Source of the DNA: Campylobacteraceae bacterium
Lineage (GTDB): Bacteria > Campylobacterota > Campylobacteria > Campylobacterales > Sulfurovaceae
Assembly (NCBI GenBank): GCA_027014605.1
Contig: JALWDJ010000033.1
Location: forward strand, 2,022 to 40,932
Direction of reading: 5' to 3'
Length of the DNA stretch: 38,911 nucleotides
Position 1 is the stretch's first letter; each line of letters begins with the position of its first letter. The notes under the pieces were generated by a model, which made no database searches, was not told where the DNA came from, and was given only the letters and a program-made list of their open reading frames with translations. The position numbers and the translations under genes were made by a program. This document shows positions 33,614-38,911 of this stretch, piece by piece.

Positions 33614-35191
33614 ATGAACAAATTAAACTATAGAGTTGTTATTTTTCTCTTTGCCTTTCTATTTGGGATAATATTCTCTATCCCATCACTTACACAGAGT
33701 AGTGAAGGTAAAAAGATTACACTAGGACTTGATTTACAAGGTGGATTACATATGCTCCTCTCTGTAAAGAGTCAAGTTGCAGTTGAATCTAAAGTTAAAT
33801 CTATTGGTACTACAATTAAATATAAACTAGACGATGAAGATATTATCTTTGATGATTTAAAGATAGAAAATAAAAGTGTAAAGTTTGAACTATTAGATAA
33901 AGATGATTTAAAAAAATTGACTAAAATATTAAAAGACGATTTTAAAGATATTAATATTAAACAAGAGGGGCTTAAGTTTACTCTAACTCTAAATAAAAAA
34001 TTAATAGAAGAGACTAAAAAGAATGCTATTAAACAGGCAGTTGATACAATTAGAAATCGTCTAAATATGTTTGGACTAGCTGAGCCTACAGTAGCAAAAC
34101 AGGGCATTGATAAGATATTGGTTGAAGTTCCTGGAGTTAAGACACAAGCAGATGAGCAGAGAATTAGAGAACTTATTGCAAAAGCTGCACATCTTCAGAT
34201 GATGGCAGTAGATGAAGATAGAGATGCTAGAGTTGATACTATGAGTGAAGCTGAAGCTAAACAGTATGGAGATATTATATTAGCAGATGTATCTAACCCT
34301 AAAAAAAGATATCTTCTTCACTCAATTCCAATATTAGATGGTTCTATGTTAGTTGATGCAAAAGTTGGTTATGATAGACAAAATAATCAACCTCTAATTA
34401 ACTTTAAACTAAATGGACAGGGGGCTAAAATATTTGGAGACTTTTCAGGCAAAAATGTAGGAAAAAGAATGGCCATTGTTCTAGATAATAAAGTCTATTC
34501 AGCACCTGTTATTAGAGAGAGAATTGGTGGAGGTTCAGGACAGATATCTGGAAACTTTACACCACAAGAGGCACATGATATAGCAATTGCTCTTCGTTCT
34601 GGTGCATTATTAGCTCCTGTTCAAGTTGAAGAGAAGAGAAGTGTGGGACCTAGTCTTGGAGCTGATAGTATTAGAGCTAGTATGATAGCTCTTATTATTG
34701 GATTTTTATCTGTTGTGGTATTTATGTTTATCTATTATGGTATGGCAGGAGTTATTGCAGATATTGCACTTATTGCAAACCTATTTTTAATATTGGCTAT
34801 TATGTCTCTATTTGAAGCTACTTTGACACTTCCTGGTATGGCAGGTATTGTTTTAACTGTTGGTATGGCAGTCGATGCCAATGTTATTATTAATGAGAGA
34901 ATTAGAGAACTTCTACATGCTGGAAACTCAATAACAAAATCTATAGAGCAAGGATATAATAATGCCTTTACAGCTATTTGGGATGCAAATGTTACAACAC
35001 TTATAGCAGCAGTCGTTCTATTTGCCTATGGAACAGGTCCAATTAAGGGCTTCTCACTTACAATTAGTATTGGTATATTAGCCTCTATGCTTACAGCAAT
35101 CCTTGGAACTCATGGTATATATCAGTGGATATTACCAAAAATTGATAAAAATAGACTAGACTTCTGGTTTGGTATAAAAGGGGCAAAATAG
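33614..35191 (+). CDS. secD: Protein translocase subunit SecD
   Basis: A 525-residue RND-fold subunit, shorter than the 615 of E. coli, as usual in this phylum. The order is TM1 (about 5-25), the P1 periplasmic region beginning GLDLQGGLHMLLSV, then five C-terminal membrane helices from about residue 357. The TM4 proton-path residues are in GMAVDANVIINERIREL (Asp and Arg of the D-x-N pattern). With SecF it uses the proton gradient to help pull preproteins across the membrane. Its TAG stop overlaps the GTG start of secF by one base. Confidence 0.96.
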   Translation: MNKLNYRVVIFLFAFLFGIIFSIPSLTQSSEGKKITLGLDLQGGLHMLLSVKSQVAVESKVKSIGTTIKYKLDDEDIIFDDLKIENKSVKFELLDKDDLKKLTKILKDDFKDINIKQEGLKFTLTLNKKLIEETKKNAIKQAVDTIRNRLNMFGLAEPTVAKQGIDKILVEVPGVKTQADEQRIRELIAKAAHLQMMAVDEDRDARVDTMSEAEAKQYGDIILADVSNPKKRYLLHSIPILDGSMLVDAKVGYDRQNNQPLINFKLNGQGAKIFGDFSGKNVGKRMAIVLDNKVYSAPVIRERIGGGSGQISGNFTPQEAHDIAIALRSGALLAPVQVEEKRSVGPSLGADSIRASMIALIIGFLSVVVFMFIYYGMAGVIADIALIANLFLILAIMSLFEATLTLPGMAGIVLTVGMAVDANVIINERIRELLHAGNSITKSIEQGYNNAFTAIWDANVTTLIAAVVLFAYGTGPIKGFSLTISIGILASMLTAILGTHGIYQWILPKIDKNRLDFWFGIKGAK

Positions 35192-36165
35192 TGGAAGTAT
35201 TTAAATATAATCAACCAATAATAGGATTTATGGCAAATGCTAAAAAATTTGCTATACTATCTTTAAGTTTAGTTATTATATCTCTAGGACTCCTTTTCTT
35301 TAAGGGGTTAAATTATGGTATTGATTTTGCAGGTGGAACTGTAATTCAGGTAAAATATAAAGGTAATGCACCTATTCAAAAAATTAGAGATATTCTTCAT
35401 CAACACAAATCCTACAAAAATGCAAATGTTACATATTTTGGTTCAAATAGTGATATTGCAATTAAGACTAAAACAACCTCAAAAGATGTTAATGTTGATA
35501 TTAGTGACCAGATGAACACTCTATTAAAAGATACAGGTGAGTATGAGATAAGAGGTGTTGATATGGTAGGACCTGCTGTTGGTAATGAACTTAGAACACA
35601 AGGGCTTATGGCAATGGTTCTTTCTATACTTGGTATCTTAGCCTATATATCATTTAGATTTGAGTGGAGATTTGCATTAGCTTCAGTTTTAGCACTTGTT
35701 CATGATGTAACCATCAGTTTGGGAGCATTAGCTCTATTTCAGATAGATGTAAATCTACCTATATTAGCAGCAATTCTAACAATTTTAGGTTATTCTCTAA
35801 ATGATACTGTAATTGTATTTGATAGAATTAGAGAGGGAATTAGAACAATCAAAACAACCAATCTATCAGATGTTATTGATGAGTCTGTAACAAGAACTCT
35901 ATCAAGAACTACTCTAACTTCATTAACTACATTTTTTGTTGTACTGACTCTATATCTATTTGGTGGAGAGCTACTTAAAGGGTTTAGTTTTACACTCTTA
36001 GTAGGAGTTGTAGTTGGAACATACTCATCTATCTTTGTTGCTTCTCCAATCTTAATGTGGTTAAAATTCTCTATATCTGAATTTAGAGCTAAAGAGGCAG
36101 AAAAGTTAAAGAGAGAAAAAGAGAGAGAGAGAATGAGAGCTATGTATGAGCAGGGAACTATATAA
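35191..36165 (+). CDS. secF: Protein translocase subunit SecF
   Basis: A 324-residue partner of SecD with the same half-transporter fold. TM1 is at about 20-38, followed by GLNYGIDFAGGTVIQV, a small periplasmic domain, then five helices. TM4 has GYSLNDTVIVFDRIREG, the standard SecF motif. The start is GTG, one-base overlap with the secD stop (TAGTG). The C-terminal tail is long, charged and helical (FRAKEAEKLKREKERERMRA) and is probably cytosolic. dcd starts 3 nt after its stop. Confidence 0.96.
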   Translation: MEVFKYNQPIIGFMANAKKFAILSLSLVIISLGLLFFKGLNYGIDFAGGTVIQVKYKGNAPIQKIRDILHQHKSYKNANVTYFGSNSDIAIKTKTTSKDVNVDISDQMNTLLKDTGEYEIRGVDMVGPAVGNELRTQGLMAMVLSILGILAYISFRFEWRFALASVLALVHDVTISLGALALFQIDVNLPILAAILTILGYSLNDTVIVFDRIREGIRTIKTTNLSDVIDESVTRTLSRTTLTSLTTFFVVLTLYLFGGELLKGFSFTLLVGVVVGTYSSIFVASPILMWLKFSISEFRAKEAEKLKREKERERMRAMYEQGTI

Positions 36166-36168
36166 TCT

Positions 36169-37965
36169 ATGGGACTTAAATCAGATAGCTGGATAAGAGA
36201 GAAATCTCTTAAAGAGGGTATGATAACCCCTTTTTGTGAAGACTTAGTAGGAGAGGGAGTTGTCTCTTATGGACTTAGCTCATATGGGTATGATATTCGT
36301 GTAAGTGATGAATTTAAAATTTTTACAAATATCAATGCAGAGGTAGTTGACCCAAAAGATTTTAATAATAATAATGTAGTTGATTTTAAAGGTGATGTCT
36401 GTATAGTTCCTCCAAACTCATTTGCTTTAGCTAGAACAGTTGAGTATTTTAAGATACCAAAAGATACATTAGCAATATGTTTGGGAAAATGTTTAACAGG
36501 TGATAGTAGAGTTTTAAATGGAGATGATGGCTCATATCTTCCGATTAGAGAGTTTAATAGTGTAAAATCTACTATCGTCTTTGATAATTTTCAGACAACA
36601 AGAGCTAAAATATTAAATTTTATACCAAATGGAATTAAAAAGGTATATAGGCTTAAGACTAAAGCAGGATTGGAGATAAAAGCGACCTCAAATCACCCCT
36701 TTTTGCAGGTTGATGGGTGGAGAGAGTTAAAAGATTTAAAAGAGGGAGATAGAATTGCAGTTGCAAGAGCTATACCTTTTTTTGGTAAAGAGGATTTACC
36801 AGCTTGGGAAGCATCACTTTTAGGATTGATGATTTCAGAGGGGCAGTGTGATACAGAAGGTCACAGTCCTACCTTTACAACAGAAGATGAAGTTTTAGCA
36901 GAGTTACTTATAAAGAGTGTAAAAGAGGGGTTAGGTTGTGAAGTAACAAAAAAAGAACCTTATGGTTATAGAATTGTTAATAGAAAAAAAAGAGGTGGTA
37001 CTATGAGTAGAAATAGAGCCACTCTATGGTTAAAAGAGTATAAGCTTAATGTAAAATCGGAAAAGAAATTTGTTCCACAATCTATTTTTAGAGCAAAAAA
37101 AGAGAGTGTTATTCTATTTCTACAAACACTCTATTCAGGTGATGGCTCTATCTATAAATCAAAAGATGGTAAAGGTTTTTTTTTGGAGTACTACTCAAAC
37201 TCCAAGAGATTAATTGATGATATACACCATCTACTACTTAGATTTGGAATATTTGCTTTAATTAGAGAGAAGATTACACATATAGGAACAACTGCCTACA
37301 CTTTACAGATTACAGATAAAGATTTAATCCATAAATTCTATAGAGAGATAGGTTTCTATCCAAACTCTATAAAACAGAAAAGATTAGAGGAGATAATATC
37401 TCAAATTCCAAAAAGAAAAAAGAGCAACTTTGATACACTACCCAATGAAGCTTGGTCTATAGCAAAAGAGGCTATGAGTAGAAGAGGAGTTAGTTTTAAT
37501 AGTCTAAGAATAGAAACAAATTCAAAAAAATCTCTCTCATTAAAAGATGCTAGATTGATTGTAGAGAATACAGAAGATAAAAATTTAAACTCTCTACTAC
37601 AATCAGACTCACCTATTTGGGATACTATAAAAAGTATAGAGTATATAGGGGAAGATGAGGTTTTTGATTTGGAAGTTCCAAACTATCATAACTTTATAGC
37701 AAATGATATTGTAGTTCACAACTCCACCTATGCAAGATGTGGCATTATTGTAAATGTGACTCCATTTGAGCCAGAGTTTGAGGGGCATATTACAATAGAG
37801 ATTTCAAATACAACTCCACTACCTGCTAAGATATATGCAAATGAGGGGATAGCACAGGTTCTATTTTTTCAAGGTGATGAGCAGTGTGAGGTAACCTATG
37901 GAGATAGAAAAGGTAAATATCAAAAACAGAGAGGCATTACTCTACCAAAGATTTTAAAATCTTAG
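36169..37965 (+). CDS. dcd: dCTP deaminase precursor interrupted by an intein
   Basis: A 598-residue precursor made of two dCTP deaminase parts around a 411-residue intein. The N-extein is residues 1-107 and the C-extein 519-598, giving a 187-residue mature enzyme, close to the 193 of E. coli Dcd. The mature enzyme deaminates dCTP to dUTP on the route to dTTP. The junction reads LGK / S-TYARCG, so the extein Ser corresponds to the catalytic Ser111 of E. coli; Arg112 and Glu133 (mature numbering) match Arg115 and Glu138. The N-terminal core ([18 protein letters not shown]) and C-terminal end ([11 protein letters not shown]) are normal. No frameshift or stop interrupts the frame. The enzyme cannot work unless spliced. 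It is the last gene of the yajC-secD-secF operon. Confidence 0.95.
   Translation: MGLKSDSWIREKSLKEGMITPFCEDLVGEGVVSYGLSSYGYDIRVSDEFKIFTNINAEVVDPKDFNNNNVVDFKGDVCIVPPNSFALARTVEYFKIPKDTLAICLGKCLTGDSRVLNGDDGSYLPIREFNSVKSTIVFDNFQTTRAKILNFIPNGIKKVYRLKTKAGLEIKATSNHPFLQVDGWRELKDLKEGDRIAVARAIPFFGKEDLPAWEASLLGLMISEGQCDTEGHSPTFTTEDEVLAELLIKSVKEGLGCEVTKKEPYGYRIVNRKKRGGTMSRNRATLWLKEYKLNVKSEKKFVPQSIFRAKKESVILFLQTLYSGDGSIYKSKDGKGFFLEYYSNSKRLIDDIHHLLLRFGIFALIREKITHIGTTAYTLQITDKDLIHKFYREIGFYPNSIKQKRLEEIISQIPKRKKSNFDTLPNEAWSIAKEAMSRRGVSFNSLRIETNSKKSLSLKDARLIVENTEDKNLNSLLQSDSPIWDTIKSIEYIGEDEVFDLEVPNYHNFIANDIVVHNSTYARCGIIVNVTPFEPEFEGHITIEISNTTPLPAKIYANEGIAQVLFFQGDEQCEVTYGDRKGKYQKQRGITLPKILKS
36490..37722 (+). 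mobile_element. Intein with LAGLIDADG homing endonuclease, in dcd
   Basis: A 411-residue in-frame insertion encoding an intein. Block A starts with the nucleophile Cys ([14 protein letters not shown]). Block B has the TxxH-type motif in [16 protein letters not shown]. Two LAGLIDADG-type helices follow: [10 protein letters not shown] (block C) and [11 protein letters not shown] (block E), each with its acidic residue (Glu, Asp). Block F is [19 protein letters not shown] and block G is IVVHN, with penultimate His and terminal Asn, then extein Ser as the +1 nucleophile. All residues for class 1 splicing and for a two-motif endonuclease are present, so it is probably active in splicing and possibly in homing. 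The insertion falls exactly at a conserved catalytic motif, as is usual for inteins. Confidence 0.95.
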
Positions 37966-38112
37966 AGTATTCCATTTTAAGAAATTAAATAAGCCAAGTT
38001 GATATATTATTTGGCATTAGTTTACAAACTTTTTCTCAACGCTCTATAAAATAGCACTGTTACGAGGTTTTAACGCATGAGATATTTTTGATATTTCCCA
38101 TAAAATAGGCTA
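37966..38112 (+). promoter_or_regulatory. Candidate CRISPR leader
   Basis: 147 nt of non-coding, AT-rich DNA between dcd and the first repeat. It holds a sigma-70-like promoter (TTTACA at 38021-38026, an 18-nt gap, TATAAA at 38045-38050) aimed at the array. The last part, ACGAGGTTTTAACGCATGAG and then TTTCCCATAAAATAGG, lies against the first repeat and resembles a leader tail by position. A weak GCCAA/TTGGC dyad at 37993-38015 might act in ending dcd. The leader role is inferred from position, orientation of the array and the promoter; no homologous array was compared. Confidence 0.5.
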
Positions 38113-38300
38113 TGACCCGACTGTATTTATACGATAGGGGATTGAAACGAAATATATTATTACCCAAAGTTTTTAAGGTTCTTAGTGTAATTTGACCCGA
38201 CTGCTTTGCGATAGGGGATTGAAACCTAGAAATTATATACTGTCCCTATTGTTATATTTTCAAATGACCCGACTGTAGAGATACGATAGGGGATTAAGAC
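38113..38300 (+). CRISPR. Short CRISPR-like array, three repeats with variable hairpin centres
   Basis: Three repeats at 38113-38148 (36 nt), 38193-38225 (33 nt) and 38265-38300 (36 nt), with two unrelated intervening sequences of 44 and 39 nt. All repeats share TGACCCGACTG at the left and CGATAGGGGATT at the right. The first two end in GAAAC, typical of many CRISPR repeats; the last ends in AAGAC, like a decayed terminal repeat. The centres differ: TATTTATA, CTTTG and TAGAGATA. Each still allows a small stem: GTA-TTTA-TAC, GC-TTT-GC and GTA-GAGA-TAC. Outer CCC and GGG can pair as well. Direction is left to right, from the candidate leader to the degenerate end. No cas gene lies in the window, so its type is unknown; spacer lengths would fit type III better than type I. 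Confidence 0.7.
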
Positions 38301-38308
38301 AGAAAGCA

Positions 38309-38357
38309 GATAACTGTTATCAGTTTGTAGCTACAAACAATAAGCAGTTGTTGTTTG
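38309..38357. repeat. Cluster of palindromes after the array
   Basis: Three overlapping dyads directly follow the last repeat: GATAAC-T-GTTATC at 38309-38321, a perfect 16-bp palindrome GTTTGTAGCTACAAAC at 38323-38338, and CAAACAA/TTGTTTG arms at 38334-38340 and 38351-38357. They could end the array transcript, bind a regulator, or form alternate RNA hairpins. Confidence 0.5.
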
Positions 38358-38410
38358 CTTAACTCATGATAGTGGATATAAAAATCTTAAAATAAATAAT
38401 TTCTCCTATT

Positions 38411-38442
38411 AGACAAATTCTGTCTTTTAAAATTGCTATACT
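38411..38442 (+). promoter_or_regulatory. Promoter and possible operator of the HD-domain gene
   Basis: TGC-TATACT (TATACT at 38437-38442) is an extended -10 box 24 nt before the TTG start. AGACA/TGTCT arms (38411-38425, 5-nt spacer) cover the place where a -35 would lie and could be an operator. Confidence 0.4.
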
Positions 38443-38466
38443 TCTAAAAAAATATAGGAGCATAGT

Positions 38467-38911
38467 TTGACAGAGTTTATTGATTGGTTTTCAACCACCT
38501 ACCTAGAATATAAAGAAGAACTTTTAAATTGTCACCATAATTTTAATAATAGTGAAACAAATCCTTATCATGTGGAGGGTGACTGTTGGTCTCATATTAT
38601 GATGGTTTGTAAAGTAGTAGAGTTAAAAGGATATGACAAAATAGTACAAATATCTGCACTACTTCATGATATTGGTAAGCCACAATCAAGAAAGATAAAT
38701 CCCAAAAATAACCATATTCAATTTTTTGGACATGAGGAGATTTCTGCTATATTAGCTAAACCTATACTTAAAGAGCTAGTAGAGAATAAAAAAATAACTA
38801 ATGAGGAGTCCTTAGAGATAGAGGAGCTTATTTCATTACATGGAATACTCTATAAGATAACACATCAAGAGATTATAGAGAGATTTAAAGGTAGAGAGAA
38901 CTTTTTTAGAC
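38467..38911 (+). CDS. HD-domain phosphohydrolase-like protein (3' end cut by window)
   Basis: A reading frame of 148 codons that runs off the window edge, so the C-terminus is missing. Residues about 34-80 carry an HD-type metal site: H35 and H43 in NPYHVEGDCWSHIMMV, and H67-D68 in ALLHDIGKPQSR; a later candidate ligand is the His of FFGHEEISA. The H-x-EGD-x-W-x-H pattern is found in HD proteins next to or fused to nucleotidyltransferase or AAA/kinase domains, so a C-terminal partner domain may follow; this cannot be seen. The start is TTG, with AGGAG 6 nt upstream. It lies 166 nt after the CRISPR-like array in the same direction. No Cas10-type or other cas motif is seen in the visible part. 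Confidence 0.8.
   Translation, partial: MTEFIDWFSTTYLEYKEELLNCHHNFNNSETNPYHVEGDCWSHIMMVCKVVELKGYDKIVQISALLHDIGKPQSRKINPKNNHIQFFGHEEISAILAKPILKELVENKKITNEESLEIEELISLHGILYKITHQEIIERFKGRENFFR

Noticed and set aside
36490-37722. dcd disrupted by an unrelated insertion (pseudogene)
   Set aside because: The frame is intact through both extein parts, and all intein splicing blocks are present, so the gene is a spliced precursor rather than a broken one.
37993-38015. Hairpin GCCAA/TTGGC as the terminator of dcd
   Set aside because: Only five base pairs with a 13-nt loop and no T-run; too weak to list as a terminator.
38113-38300. Tandem repeats of a non-CRISPR kind (for example a REP or BIME element)
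   Set aside because: The repeats are direct, spaced by unrelated sequences of about 40 nt, end in GAAAC and lie behind a promoter-bearing flank, all of which fit a CRISPR array better; the alternative is kept open because no cas genes are near.

Overview
This is an AT-rich, gene-dense bacterial chromosome segment with almost no non-coding space. The gene set points to the Campylobacterota (Epsilonproteobacteria), probably a free-living Sulfurimonas/Sulfurovum/Arcobacter-type lineage. Supporting features are the LeuC type, the NhaD antiporter, a periplasmic di-haem cytochrome c peroxidase, an amt-PII pair, the yajC-secD-secF string, heavy AGA/ATA codon use, many TTG starts, and promoters that consist mainly of a (TGn)TATAAT -10 box. 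The placement is inferred from protein character; no rRNA or tRNA is present.

Layout. 1-6.3 kb: a membrane-anchored TPR protein, a lipoprotein with lysozyme-like motifs coupled to a SAM methyltransferase, a small coiled-coil membrane protein, an AMMECR1-MEMO fusion and a secreted protein. 6.4-15.9 kb: leuC, then a long minus-strand block holding a KefB-type antiporter, a secreted protein, guaA, nhaD, smpB, ispE, an SGNH-fold protein and a cytochrome c peroxidase. 16-20 kb: an ArnT-like glycosyltransferase, two small envelope proteins, purT and rpsU. 20.1-24.6 kb: a type II restriction-modification pair whose endonuclease stop overlaps the start of nnrD, followed by hisD. 24.6-30.2 kb: a receiver/ribbon-helix-helix fusion, a nitrilase-fold protein lacking two catalytic residues overlapping metX, a DsbC-like protein and an M3 oligopeptidase. 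30.2-33.2 kb: amt-glnK and a divergent porin. 33.3-38 kb: yajC-secD-secF-dcd. 38-38.9 kb: a short CRISPR-like array and a truncated HD-domain gene.

Most genes are housekeeping: leucine, methionine, histidine, purine and isoprenoid synthesis, protein export, ion homeostasis, nitrogen uptake and repair of NAD(P)HX.

Two features stand out. First, dcd (dCTP deaminase) is interrupted by a complete 411-residue LAGLIDADG intein placed exactly before the catalytic serine, so that serine is also the splicing +1 nucleophile. Second, a three-repeat CRISPR-like array follows dcd. The ends of its repeats are conserved, but the centre varies in length and sequence while keeping a small hairpin, including a compensatory T-A to C-G change. 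It lies behind a plausible leader with its own promoter, and no cas gene is in the window. Smaller oddities are the two probable catalytically altered enzymes (nitrilase fold and SGNH fold), the REC-RHH fusion and the R-M cassette stitched onto nnrD.
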